64,000 nucleotides of DNA from Elusimicrobiota bacterium (GTDB lineage Bacteria; Elusimicrobiota; Elusimicrobia; UBA1565; UBA9628). The notes below the pieces were generated by a model. It searched no databases, was not told the DNA's origin, and was given only the letters and a program-made list of their open reading frames with translations. This document shows positions 1 through 8,397 of the stretch, piece by piece. Made by a program: the position numbers and the translations under genes. The stretch is from the NCBI GenBank assembly GCA_016207665.1, contig JACQPG010000064.1:1-64000 (forward strand). The letters run 5' to 3'. Every line of letters begins with the position of its first letter. Position 1 is the first letter of the stretch.

Positions 1-366
1 ATCATCGACGTCTTCCCGCCCCATCAGCAGGCCCAGATCCGCGTGCAGCTGGCGGTGACCTTGCAGGGCGTCGTATCGCAGATCTTGTTGCCCCGCAAGG
101 ACGGCGAGGGGCGCATCGCGGCTCGCGAGATCATGATCATGACCCCGGCCATCTCGAACCTCATCCGCGAGGGCAAGACCCACATGATCTATCAGGCCAT
201 CGACACCGGGGCCAAGCACGGCATGGTCCCCATGGATAAATCGTTGGCCGAAATGGTCCGCCAGGGCGTCGTCGCGCCGGAGGAGGCGCTCATGCGAGCC
301 CATCATGTCGACACCTTCAAGCAGCTCGCGGGCCTATCGTCGAAGGCCGCGGCCACGGCGATCTAG
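1..366 (+). CDS. pilT: Type IV pilus retraction ATPase PilT, C-terminal part
   Basis: The gene enters from the left edge, so only the last 121 residues are visible. They match the C-terminal domain of PilT, the hexameric cytoplasmic ATPase that powers pilus retraction and twitching: VIDVFPP-like IIDVFPPHQQ at the very start, then LQGVVSQ.LLPR, the EIM..TPAI.NLIREGK segment and a final helical tail. The Walker motifs lie upstream of the window. The listed ORF begins at an internal GTG; the reading frame is open from base 1. The next gene starts 7 bases after the stop, so the two are probably co-transcribed. Family assignment is clear; the paralogue (PilT against PilU) is less certain. Confidence 0.9.
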   Translation: MIDVFPPHQQAQIRVQLAVTLQGVVSQILLPRKDGEGRIAAREIMIMTPAISNLIREGKTHMIYQAIDTGAKHGMVPMDKSLAEMVRQGVVAPEEALMRAHHVDTFKQLAGLSSKAAATAI

Positions 367-373
367 GCGCTCA

Positions 374-1261
374 ATGGAGACCGAGAAGCTCGAGCTGCTC
401 AAGTCGCTGCAACTCCTGGACAAGATCCCGGAGAAGGAGAGGGCGCGTTGGGGCCAATTCCTCAAGCCCCTGCGCCTGGAGGATGGGGACGCCGTTTTCG
501 AGGAGGGCAGCCGCGGCGACAGCCTTTTCTTCGTTTCCCAGGGCCGAGTCCGCATCTCCAAGGCTCTCTCGGGCAAGGAGCGCAAGGATTTGGCGATACT
601 CAATCCGGGAGATTGCTTCGGGGAGATGGCCCTGCTTGGAGTCGGGGCCCGTTCCGCCCGAGCCGAGGCCAAGGGACCGGCCGTGGTCTTCGAGATGAGC
701 CGGGAAGATCTCAACCGCTGGATCGAGTCCAACCCGGACCTGGCCCTTGGATTCTTCGGTTCCCTCATAGAGGTTCAGTCCAGGCGCCTTCGCCGCACCT
801 CCAACGAGCTCACCATGCTCTTCGACCTGTCGAATCTACTGCTCGAGCCCGTGAAGGACGGCCAGGAGCTGCTGTCACGAGTGCTCGGCCGCCTGTTGCC
901 CTATCTCGAGGGTTCCTGGTCGGCGGCAGCCTATCTCTATAATCCCTTTAACGACGAGATGGATCTCGTGGCCGCCTCCGGAGATTTCGATTTCGCCGCG
1001 CTGGCCAAGACGGCGCCCTCCGCCTCGTCATGGCTCGACCCGCAGAGCTGCTCGATCGTCCTTCCCGGGCCCAAGAGGCCCTACGGGCACATGCTCTTCC
1101 ATACCGGAGCCGCTCTGAGCGAATCCGAGCGGGCCGAAACGGGAAGGACCCTGGAGACCGCCGCTCGCCTTTTGACCTCGGCCCTGGAGAACCTCCAGTT
1201 CCGACAGGAAGAGACGCTGCGGGCGCGGCTCAAGAAGACATCCTATGGCGCGAACCTTTAA
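374..1261 (+). CDS. Cyclic nucleotide-binding domain protein with GAF-like C-terminus
   Basis: A 295-residue soluble protein. Residues about 20-140 form a CAP-type cyclic nucleotide-binding domain; the phosphate-binding cassette reads PGDCFGEMALLGVGARSARA. A helix follows, and residues about 160-285 look like a GAF-type sensory domain (weak call). No helix-turn-helix is visible, so it is unlikely to be a CRP-type transcription factor; a signalling or regulatory partner role is inferred. The ATG at 374 is chosen because the longer ORF start at 305 lies inside pilT. It follows pilT by 7 bases and overlaps rsfS by 17 bases, which suggests one operon and a possible link to pilus control. Ligand (cAMP, cGMP or none) is unknown. 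Confidence 0.8.
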   Translation: METEKLELLKSLQLLDKIPEKERARWGQFLKPLRLEDGDAVFEEGSRGDSLFFVSQGRVRISKALSGKERKDLAILNPGDCFGEMALLGVGARSARAEAKGPAVVFEMSREDLNRWIESNPDLALGFFGSLIEVQSRRLRRTSNELTMLFDLSNLLLEPVKDGQELLSRVLGRLLPYLEGSWSAAAYLYNPFNDEMDLVAASGDFDFAALAKTAPSASSWLDPQSCSIVLPGPKRPYGHMLFHTGAALSESERAETGRTLETAARLLTSALENLQFRQEETLRARLKKTSYGANL

Positions 1262-1649
1262 ATCCATCGCCGTAGCCGCGGCCCGGGCCGCCTGGGACAA
1301 GAAGGGCGAGGCCATAGAAATACTTGATGTGAGCTCGGCCAGCCCGCTCGCCGATTATCTTCTCATCGTCACCGCCCTTTCGCCGGCTCACCTGGAAGCC
1401 CTGCAGCACGAGATCGAAAAGGCCGCGCATGTCCTGGGCTTGAGGCTTCTGCGCAGGTCTCAGCCTCGCAGCGACCAATGGAGGGTGCTGGATTTCGGAG
1501 GCCTGCTCGTCCATCTCATGAGCGCTCAGACCCGGGAGTTCTACGCGCTTGAGAAGCTCTATCATGGCGCGGCGCGGGTCCGCTGGCATGCCAGGACCCC
1601 CTCTCCCAAACCGGCTCCGCCGAAGTTGTCGCATGCCAAGGCCCGTTAA
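1245..1649 (+). CDS. rsfS: Ribosomal silencing factor RsfS
   Basis: A 134-residue protein of the RsfS/Iojap/DUF143 family, which binds ribosomal protein uL14 on the 50S subunit and blocks subunit joining when nutrients are short. The family core is visible: EILDVSSASPLADYLLIVTA, the H..AL...IE region, and the WRVLDFGGLLVHLM.. REFYALEKLY block. The C-terminal 25 residues are a Pro/Arg-rich tail of no recognised function. It overlaps the preceding gene by 17 bases and is followed 12 bases later by argS, so translation genes follow the pilus genes in one run. Confidence 0.93.
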   Translation: MARTFKSIAVAAARAAWDKKGEAIEILDVSSASPLADYLLIVTALSPAHLEALQHEIEKAAHVLGLRLLRRSQPRSDQWRVLDFGGLLVHLMSAQTREFYALEKLYHGAARVRWHARTPSPKPAPPKLSHAKAR

Positions 1650-1661
1650 GATCCGCGCTTC

Positions 1662-3293
1662 ATGATACTCAACCGCCTGCGCCGAGCCCTACTGATCAAG
1701 CTTTCATCTTGGTCGCAAGAAGAGGGGCTCTCCGTTCCAGAGCTCTCGGCCTTGGCCTCGCCTCCGGCCCACGTGCGGGCCGACGTCAGCCTTCCTTGGG
1801 CCCTGGCTATCGCCAAGCCGGCCAAGCGCAATCCCATCCAATTGGCCCAGGCCCTGGCTGGCGCCTTCCAGGAGATCGACGAGGTGGAGGAAGCGCAGGT
1901 AACGCCTCCCGGCTTCCTCAATCTCCGCTTAAGGCTCTCCGCTCTTTGCGAGAACCTCGACGCGATCACCGCCTCGCCTTCGCTTTATGGAAGCGATCCC
2001 CAGATCCAAAGACGCAAGATCCTGGCGGAGTTCGTTTCGGCCAATCCCACCGGCCCGCTCCATCTGGCCTCCGGCCGCGGCGCGACCCTTGGGGACAGCC
2101 TGGCGCGCATACTGAGGAGGATCGGGCACGAGGTTGGCTGCGAATACTACATCAACGACGCGGGAGGCCGCGTCGAGTTGTTGGGCCAGTCGCTGCGGGC
2201 CCGCTTCGAGCAGCTCCGCGGCAAGGAGAGCCCCGTGCCCGAGGGCGGCTATCAGGGTGAATATCTCAAGGATCTGGCCGCGACCCTCGGCCCCGAAGCC
2301 GGCTCTTGGACGCCGACGGAGTTCGGCAAATACGCCATGGAGAGGCTGCTGGCCCAGCACAAGCAGGACATGGACGCCTTCGGCGTCTCATTCGATCGCT
2401 GGTTTGCGGAAAGCGAGCTCCATCAGAAGAAGGCCGTCGAGCGGGCCTTGGAACTCCTTAAGGATCGCAAGAAGGTCTACGAGAAGGACGGCGCTGTATG
2501 GCTGGGAACCTCGGATCAGGAGACGGGAGACGACAAGGACCGGGTCTTGGTGCGCTCCGACGGTCGGCCGACTTATTTCCTGGCCGACATCGCCTATCAT
2601 AAGGACAAGTATGATCGGGGCTGGAGCGAGCTCATCGACATCTGGGGGGCCGATCATCATGGCTACGTTCCCAGAATGAGAGCCGCCATCGCCGCGCTGG
2701 GCCAGCCCCCGTCCTCGTTCCATCCGATAGTGCACCAACTCATCCATCTTTATCGGGGCCAAGAAGCGGTGAAAATGTCCAAGAGGGCCGGCGAATTCGT
2801 CCGCCTGAGCGAGGTGGTCGCCGAGGTGGGGCGGGACGCCTGCCGTTTCTTCTTCGCGCTGCGCACGCCCGACTCCCATCTCAACTTCGACCTGGAGCTG
2901 GCTAAGCGCCAGACCTCGGAGAATCCCGTCTATTATTGCCAATACGTCCACGCCAGGGTCTGTTCGATATTCCGGGAAGCCGCAAAGCAGGGGCTGGCTG
3001 CCAAGACCGACGCCGCGCTGCTTCAGGCCCCCGAGGAGCGGGCCTTGCTTCTCAAGCTCGCGTGGTTTCCCGAGACGCTCAAGGTCTGCGAAAAGGAGCT
3101 TTCGCCTCATCCCCTGGCGGGCTATATACTCGAGCTCGCGGGACTGTTTCACCCTTTCTACGAGCGGTGCCGGGTGGTCGATACCGCCAGGGCAGAGCTT
3201 TCCCGCGCCAGACTCTCGCTTTGCGCGGGCGTGCGGGATGTGATCGCCGAGGGCTTGGCCCTGTTGGGCGTGTCGGCTCCCGAGCAGATGTGA
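1662..3293 (+). CDS. argS: Arginyl-tRNA synthetase
   Basis: A 543-residue class I synthetase that charges tRNA-Arg. An N-terminal ArgS additional domain (about 1-90) precedes the catalytic core; the HIGH signature is the variant NPTGPLHLASGRG, and the second signature is KMSKRAG instead of KMSKS. A C-terminal all-helical DALR anticodon-binding domain begins at the ENPVYYCQYVHAR segment. Length is in the normal range. The HIGH variant lacking the second His resembles variants in other ArgS enzymes, so activity is expected. The gene ends 6 bases from the convergent DUF58-TgpA gene, with no evident terminator hairpin between them. Confidence 0.95.
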   Translation: MILNRLRRALLIKLSSWSQEEGLSVPELSALASPPAHVRADVSLPWALAIAKPAKRNPIQLAQALAGAFQEIDEVEEAQVTPPGFLNLRLRLSALCENLDAITASPSLYGSDPQIQRRKILAEFVSANPTGPLHLASGRGATLGDSLARILRRIGHEVGCEYYINDAGGRVELLGQSLRARFEQLRGKESPVPEGGYQGEYLKDLAATLGPEAGSWTPTEFGKYAMERLLAQHKQDMDAFGVSFDRWFAESELHQKKAVERALELLKDRKKVYEKDGAVWLGTSDQETGDDKDRVLVRSDGRPTYFLADIAYHKDKYDRGWSELIDIWGADHHGYVPRMRAAIAALGQPPSSFHPIVHQLIHLYRGQEAVKMSKRAGEFVRLSEVVAEVGRDACRFFFALRTPDSHLNFDLELAKRQTSENPVYYCQYVHARVCSIFREAAKQGLAAKTDAALLQAPEERALLLKLAWFPETLKVCEKELSPHPLAGYILELAGLFHPFYERCRVVDTARAELSRARLSLCAGVRDVIAEGLALLGVSAPEQM

Positions 3294-3299
3294 TCTGGC

Positions 3300-6221
3300 T
3301 CAAGCCAAACCCGACCGGATCTGCTCCAGCAACTCGCCCGCTCGCCTGATCTCGCCCTCGCTGAGATCCTGTTTTCCATAACGCATCCGGTAATAGAAGG
3401 AGACCAGCTCGCCCAGCCCGCGAAGTTCCGGGCGCGACCGGCGCACATGCTCCGCGAACTCGAGCGGGGTCCAGTGCGCCTGGCGCTGGACGCCGGCCCT
3501 GCGCAGAGCCGCCTCGACCAGCTCATAAAAGCCTGACGGCTTGGCTCTCCTGGCGGCCAAGGCCGACCGGAGACCATGCCAGCCCGCCGCCAGCGCGATC
3601 AAGAGGAACGCGGCCTCGAGAGCTCGGCGGCCCCACCCGAGAAATCCGGTCCAGGATAACGTCAGCCTGAAATGCCGAAAGGTGTCTCGCTGAGAGTATT
3701 GATCATAGCCGATGACGCGCCTATACCATTGCAGCTGAAGGGCGTCGAACCAGCGCTCCATGCGCTTGGTCAGGGCGTCGGCCGAGGCCGAAAACAGCCC
3801 CTGCGGGGGCGTCGGATCCAGGACGACCCAGCCTTGGCCCGGGATAAAGGCCTCCACCCAGGCGTGGGCATGATGCTGTCTCACATCATAGAATCGGCCG
3901 AACTCGTTGTATTCCTCGGATAGGAATCCCGTGACAAGACGGCTGGGAATGCCCAAATGGCGCAGAAGCAGCGCCCCGGCGCTGGCGAAATATTCGCAGT
4001 TGCCTCGCCTCGTCGAGAAGAGAAAGTCCTCCAAGTCCCGCCGGCCGTCGGAAAATGTGGAATAGGCGTATTCCCTGCGCAGATGCCGCTCGATGGCCTT
4101 GGCCTTCTCCAGGTCGGCGCCGGCCCCCGCCGCGATATCGATAGCTAAAGCCTTGATGCGGCCCCTTGGATCCGGGGGCAGCGACAGGAATCTCTCGCGG
4201 AGCAGCGCAGGATAACCCTCTATGCTCGAGCCAAAGCCCGAGGACGAGCGGCTCGCCGCGATCTGGCGATATTTCACTCCCCCAGAAACGGGACTGGCCA
4301 GCCTCACGGTGTCGGTGTGGTCGAAGTAGGCCGCCTCCGTGCTGCCCTCCAGGACGATAGGCGTTCCCACCGTGAACACTACCGCCGTATTCATCGGAAA
4401 GAGCACGAACTCGAAAGCCTCTTCCCCGAAGCCCTGGGACGGGAAAAGCAGCCGCTGGCCTTGGCGGAGCGCCCAGGCTCTTCCCCGCTCCGAATTCCTG
4501 CGCGATCCTTCCTGGGAAAAATAAAAAGAAGCCTGGGAACGGCTCCAGGAGCGTCCGTCGAAGGCGTCGAAAGCGGCTCCCCGCACGAGCAAGGGAGGCG
4601 CCCGGCGGCCCTCCACGGGCCACGGAGGGCTCACCCTCATCGCCCGGGCCGAGCTCTTCTTGAGCTCGCCGTAGAAACCCAAAGAGACGTTTTCGGTGAA
4701 TCCCATGACGGAGGAGGACTTCATGGCGAACTTATCGAGGCCGGTGTTAAGGAACGGGTTGATCCGGCGCAAACCTTCCACCCTGGGCGTGACGCTGAAG
4801 AGCACGGCCGCGGCCGCGAGCTCCCCTGCCAGGCACAGGCCCAAGCCCTTGAGCAGGGCCAGCCTCGATGGGAACGCCACGCCATTGGCGCGAGAAAGCC
4901 ACAGGGCGGCGAATACGACGAAGCCCAGGAATGAGGCGAAATACCAGGGGCTGATGGTCAATCCGGAGACGAGGAAAAAAGCGAGGAACAGGATAAGGAA
5001 ACTATGGCCCATCTCTTCCTTCTTGATCGGCACCAACGCCCGATTGACCAGAAGATAGATCACTAGATGGGCGTTGGCCGCGGTGACCCCGCTCTTCCAC
5101 CAGTCCACCCCCAAGGCATAGGCCAGAGCCGCCAAGGAAAGCACCGTCCAGGCCCAATCCGGCACCAGGGCCCTGCGCCTTTCTTGGACGAACCACGCCG
5201 CGGGCCAGAGCGACATCAATCCGAACAGGGTCATCTTCGAGACCTCATCGATCAAGAACAGGGATAGATGCAGCAGGGCGGCCCCGGCGAGAGTCAAGCG
5301 ACGCAGACCCGCGGAGTCGTCACAACCCGGCTCCACCCCGGCGATGGCGCTCGGACCGGTTCTCGGCCGCCTGCCGTCGCCCAGCAGCGCCAAGGCCTTG
5401 AGCAATCGCTCCAGGTGCAGGAGGCCCTTGCCATAATCGACCTCGCCCTCGGGCGTCAATAATCGCACTTCGGACCCTCCGTCGAGGTAATAGCGGCAAG
5501 CGGAGGCGGCCTGGGATATCTCATCCTCGGAGGGGACCGGACCGACCGTGATCGTCACCCGGGTGCCGCCGGATTCGCAATACTCGTTGACCAACGGCTT
5601 GCCCAGCCGCGCCGAGAGCTTCCAATTGATGGAGCGGGAATCATCCGAGGAGGTGTATTCTCGGACGCCGTATAGCTCGTCCCCGGAGCCCTTGCGGCGA
5701 TTCGGCAAGCCCGACACCGATGCCTGAGTCTCCACTTCCTTGGGGCTTCTTATCTCGCGCAATCGCGGAAACGCCAGCAGTTCGACCTGGCTCAAGGGCC
5801 TGCGATGCATAATCAGTCCGAACGGGAAGAGGCTTTCCAGACGCCAGTCCGTGAGGGCGTTGAGTCCCCTGAAGTCCGGGCGGAACCTGACTGAGACCTG
5901 CTGGTCTTGTCCGGGCTCCAGAGACTCGACGGCGACGGGCTGCACTCCGGCCCGCACGCGGATCGAAAATGAAGGCCAGCGGCCGCGATTTCGCAGGAAC
6001 ACCGCCAGGGGGCTCTCTACCCCTTGGAAGAACGCGCTTTCCGGTTGTATCCGCGCCTCGACCCGCCTCAGATTGAGCCAGCCCGCGAGCGCGGAGAGCG
6101 CCAAGGCGGAGAGGACCGCGCTAAAAAGGAGATATAGGAGATTATTCCCGGTGGAGGCTCCCGAAAGGCCGGCAAGCGCCACCATGAGAAGGCAGAGAGC
6201 CCCCGCCCGAGTCAGGGCCAT
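3300..6221 (-). CDS. DUF58 - TgpA transglutaminase fusion membrane protein
   Basis: A single 973-residue ORF joins two proteins normally encoded separately. Residues 1-300: two membrane helices and a DUF58 domain with the signature GVREYTSSDDSRSINWKLSAR. Residues about 310-500: a multi-helix DUF3488 (TgpA-type) membrane part. An extracytoplasmic transglutaminase-like domain follows with a full candidate triad, Cys742 (GNCEYF), His786 (HAWVE) and Asp802 (LDPTPP). A final membrane helix and a DUF4129-like cytoplasmic tail end the protein. The MoxR gene lies 3 bases upstream, the usual partner order MoxR-DUF58-TgpA. The system is thought to act in envelope assembly; the substrate is unknown. The ORF is uninterrupted, so the fusion looks genuine. 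Confidence 0.9.
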   Translation of the reverse strand: MALTRAGALCLLMVALAGLSGASTGNNLLYLLFSAVLSALALSALAGWLNLRRVEARIQPESAFFQGVESPLAVFLRNRGRWPSFSIRVRAGVQPVAVESLEPGQDQQVSVRFRPDFRGLNALTDWRLESLFPFGLIMHRRPLSQVELLAFPRLREIRSPKEVETQASVSGLPNRRKGSGDELYGVREYTSSDDSRSINWKLSARLGKPLVNEYCESGGTRVTITVGPVPSEDEISQAASACRYYLDGGSEVRLLTPEGEVDYGKGLLHLERLLKALALLGDGRRPRTGPSAIAGVEPGCDDSAGLRRLTLAGAALLHLSLFLIDEVSKMTLFGLMSLWPAAWFVQERRRALVPDWAWTVLSLAALAYALGVDWWKSGVTAANAHLVIYLLVNRALVPIKKEEMGHSFLILFLAFFLVSGLTISPWYFASFLGFVVFAALWLSRANGVAFPSRLALLKGLGLCLAGELAAAAVLFSVTPRVEGLRRINPFLNTGLDKFAMKSSSVMGFTENVSLGFYGELKKSSARAMRVSPPWPVEGRRAPPLLVRGAAFDAFDGRSWSRSQASFYFSQEGSRRNSERGRAWALRQGQRLLFPSQGFGEEAFEFVLFPMNTAVVFTVGTPIVLEGSTEAAYFDHTDTVRLASPVSGGVKYRQIAASRSSSGFGSSIEGYPALLRERFLSLPPDPRGRIKALAIDIAAGAGADLEKAKAIERHLRREYAYSTFSDGRRDLEDFLFSTRRGNCEYFASAGALLLRHLGIPSRLVTGFLSEEYNEFGRFYDVRQHHAHAWVEAFIPGQGWVVLDPTPPQGLFSASADALTKRMERWFDALQLQWYRRVIGYDQYSQRDTFRHFRLTLSWTGFLGWGRRALEAAFLLIALAAGWHGLRSALAARRAKPSGFYELVEAALRRAGVQRQAHWTPLEFAEHVRRSRPELRGLGELVSFYYRMRYGKQDLSEGEIRRAGELLEQIRSGLA

Positions 6222-6224
6222 GCG

Positions 6225-7187
6225 CTAGGGCGAGGGGACGCTTCTCAGAAGCCCCGCCACCGCTTCCTCGGCTTCCGCGATCTTGGCCATGCCATAAAGC
6301 TGGCTTTCCAGCACGAGGCGATGGGCCATGACCGGGGCCGCCACGGCCTTGATGTCGTCCGGAACGCAATAATCGCGCCCCATCACCAGGGCATAGGCCC
6401 GCGCCGCGCGGCAAAGCGCGAGCGCCCCTCTGGGGCTGAGACCCAGCCGGACCTGCTTGGCCGAACGACTAGCCTGCGCTATGCGGACGATATAGTCGAG
6501 AAGGGCTTCATCCACTCTCAAATCATTGGCTTGGGCCTGAAGCCCGAGCAGGTCTTCCTTGGAAAGGGCGGCGGCGAAGTCGCGGAGCTGGCCCGAGAGG
6601 TCCTTCTCCTGAAGTATTCGCTTGGCCTGCTCCGCCGAGGGATAGCCGATCTGGATGCGCATGAGGAAACGGTCCAACTGGGCCTCCGGCAATGGGAATG
6701 TGCCGTGATACTCGACGGGGTTCTGCGTGGCGATGACGAAGAACGGCTCAGGCAGCGCATGGGTCTTGCCGTCGATGGTCACCTGAAGATCGTTCATCGC
6801 CTCAAGGAGGGCCGATTGGGTCTTCGGGGTCGATCTATTGATCTCATCGGCCAACACCACGTGGCTGAAAATAGGCCCCGGCTTGAAGTCGAAGCGGCTT
6901 TCCCTTTGATCGAAAACCGACAGTCCGAGTATGTCGGAGGGCAGAAGGTCGTTGGTGAACTGGATGCGCCGGAACGAAGCGTCGATGGAACGGGCCAGCG
7001 CCACGCCAAGCAGGCTCTTGCCGATTCCTGGAACGTCCTCGATGAGAAGATGACCCCTGGCGATCAGGGTCGCCACGGTCAATTGCACGACCTCGGTCTT
7101 GCTGACGAAGACCTTCCCGATCCCGTCGATAAGGCGCCGTATTTTCTCCGAAACGGGCGTGGGAGCCGCGGGCTGTCGCATATCCAA
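6225..7187 (-). CDS. MoxR-family AAA+ ATPase
   Basis: A 320-residue AAA+ ATPase of the MoxR group, chaperone-like proteins that usually work with DUF58/VWA partners. Walker A is EDVPGIGKS (about residues 50-58), Walker B is VVLADEINRS followed by the TPKTQSALLEAM sensor region, and FFVIATQNPVEYHGTFPLPEAQLDRF is the typical MoxR block (sensor 1). A C-terminal helical lid follows. It starts 14 bases from the stop of the response regulator-kinase gene and ends 3 bases before the DUF58-TgpA fusion, so the three genes may share one transcript. ATG at 7187 is used; a second ATG two codons later is possible. Confidence 0.95.
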   Translation of the reverse strand: MDMRQPAAPTPVSEKIRRLIDGIGKVFVSKTEVVQLTVATLIARGHLLIEDVPGIGKSLLGVALARSIDASFRRIQFTNDLLPSDILGLSVFDQRESRFDFKPGPIFSHVVLADEINRSTPKTQSALLEAMNDLQVTIDGKTHALPEPFFVIATQNPVEYHGTFPLPEAQLDRFLMRIQIGYPSAEQAKRILQEKDLSGQLRDFAAALSKEDLLGLQAQANDLRVDEALLDYIVRIAQASRSAKQVRLGLSPRGALALCRAARAYALVMGRDYCVPDDIKAVAAPVMAHRLVLESQLYGMAKIAEAEEAVAGLLRSVPSP

Positions 7188-7201
7188 TTATGGGTCCCCG
7201 C

Positions 7202-8296
7202 TCAGCGGGGAAGCTCGAGAATGAAGCGACTGCCGCCGCCGGGCCGGTCCTCGACCCAGATCCTGCCGCCCAAGGCCTGGGTGGCGATGCGGCAGAAGGT
7301 CAGGCCGATGCCCGAGCCGCTGTCCTCGTCGCTTTTCTTGGTAGTGACGTATTTCTCGAAGATATTGGTCTTTTCCGAGTCTGGCACGCCGGGACCGCGA
7401 TCGGAGACCGCGAAACGCACGGCCTTGGGCTTGGGCTCGCATTCGAGGTCTACCTGGTTGCCCGCCCTGCTCACGGCCAAGCCGTTGGAGATAAGATTGA
7501 CCAGGATGCGGAAGATCAGCTTTTGGTCGGTCTTGAGCCTCTTGAGCTCGGGCGACAGCTTGGTTTCCAGTTTCACCTTCAGCTTCTCGCATCGGCCGGC
7601 GAAGAGCACCTTGAGCTTATTGATCACGGAATCGATTTCGATGTCCGATACTTCGACCTTGAGCCCGACCTCCTCCGCCTGCCCGATATCCAGCAGGTCG
7701 TTGAGCATCAGCAGCATAAAATCCGCCGCCGAGCCCGCGTGGTCGAGCAGCTTCTTATAATTGCCGTCGCTGATCAACCCCTTCCATTTAAAGAGCTCCA
7801 GCGTGCCGACGATCGAAGTGAGGGGGGCCTTGAGATCGTGGACGATCATGTAAGTCAGTTCCTGCCGGACCCTGTTCTTGAGCTCCAGCTCATAGGCCTT
7901 CTTGGAAAGCTCGTCATGGGAGGCCTTGATCTTCAAATGCACCTTGACGCGCGCCAGAAGCTCCTCGACCGCAAAGGGCTTCTGTATATAGTCCTGGGCC
8001 CCGATGTTGAAGCAGGCCAGAAGGCTGGTCAGATCGGTCCGGGCGGTCAAAAACAACAGCGGGATGTTGCTGCGGGGACCCAAGCCCATCTCGTAGCAAA
8101 GCTTAAGGCCGTTGCCGTCGGGAAGCCCCAGATCGATGATCAGCAGATCGGGACGGTTGACGCGAAAAGTCTGAAGGGCCTGGGTGATCGACCCGCAGGT
8201 GTCCACAACGAAGCCTTCCCGCTCCAAGACCACCTTGGTAAAGCCTTGGACCGCCGGGTCGTCATCAACGACCATGATACGGTAAGGGCTGGCCAT
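7202..8296 (-). CDS. Response regulator - histidine kinase hybrid
   Basis: A 364-residue cytoplasmic signalling protein. Residues 5-120 are a receiver domain with acidic pair DDD at 11-13, phosphoacceptor Asp55 (LLIIDLGLP) and Lys106 (QKPF). A coiled linker leads to a HisKA domain with His153 (MIVHDLKAPL), then a HATPase domain with N-box NLISNG, G1 box DRGPGVPD and G2 box GSGIGL. There is no membrane segment or output DNA-binding domain, so it is a soluble hybrid that probably receives phosphate from, or controls, other partners. It is read divergently from the GIDE gene; a promoter with TTGACG and TAAACA 17 bases apart ends 8 bases before the ATG. Confidence 0.93.
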   Translation of the reverse strand: MASPYRIMVVDDDPAVQGFTKVVLEREGFVVDTCGSITQALQTFRVNRPDLLIIDLGLPDGNGLKLCYEMGLGPRSNIPLLFLTARTDLTSLLACFNIGAQDYIQKPFAVEELLARVKVHLKIKASHDELSKKAYELELKNRVRQELTYMIVHDLKAPLTSIVGTLELFKWKGLISDGNYKKLLDHAGSAADFMLLMLNDLLDIGQAEEVGLKVEVSDIEIDSVINKLKVLFAGRCEKLKVKLETKLSPELKRLKTDQKLIFRILVNLISNGLAVSRAGNQVDLECEPKPKAVRFAVSDRGPGVPDSEKTNIFEKYVTTKKSDEDSGSGIGLTFCRIATQALGGRIWVEDRPGGGSRFILELPR

Positions 8297-8304
8297 TCGC
8301 CTAT

Positions 8305-8333
8305 TGTTTATCCCATTTACCGGGTTTCGTCAA
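8305..8333 (-). promoter_or_regulatory. Promoter of the hybrid kinase gene
   Basis: On the minus strand TTGACG (8333-8328) and TAAACA (8310-8305) are separated by exactly 17 bases, close to the sigma-70 consensus. Only 8 bases lie between the -10 box and the ATG at 8296, so transcription would begin at or next to the start codon. No Shine-Dalgarno sequence is present. Confidence 0.65.
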
Positions 8334-8362
8334 GGCCTTGATGGTCTCAAAGTCCCCGGGTA

Positions 8363-8391
8363 TTGCGCAACCGAAAATGTGCTGTTATATT
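8363..8391 (+). promoter_or_regulatory. Promoter of the GIDE-LemA operon
   Basis: TTGCGC (8363-8368) and TATATT (8386-8391) are separated by 17 bases. The -10 box ends 6 bases before the ATG at 8398, which again implies a leaderless transcript. This also argues for the ATG at 8398 over the in-frame ATG at 8338, which would place the promoter inside the gene. Confidence 0.65.
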
Positions 8392-8397
8392 CACGCC

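Noticed and set aside
3294-3299. Terminator between argS and the convergent DUF58-TgpA gene
   Set aside because: Only six bases separate the stops and no hairpin with T-run is evident.
6321-7760. 479-residue plus-strand ORF opposite the MoxR and kinase genes
   Set aside because: It runs antisense to two clear genes with intact motifs; long shadow ORFs are expected in GC-rich DNA. No domain is recognisable in it.
7190-8341. 383-residue plus-strand ORF opposite the kinase hybrid
   Set aside because: Entirely antisense to a gene with complete receiver, HisKA and HATPase motifs.
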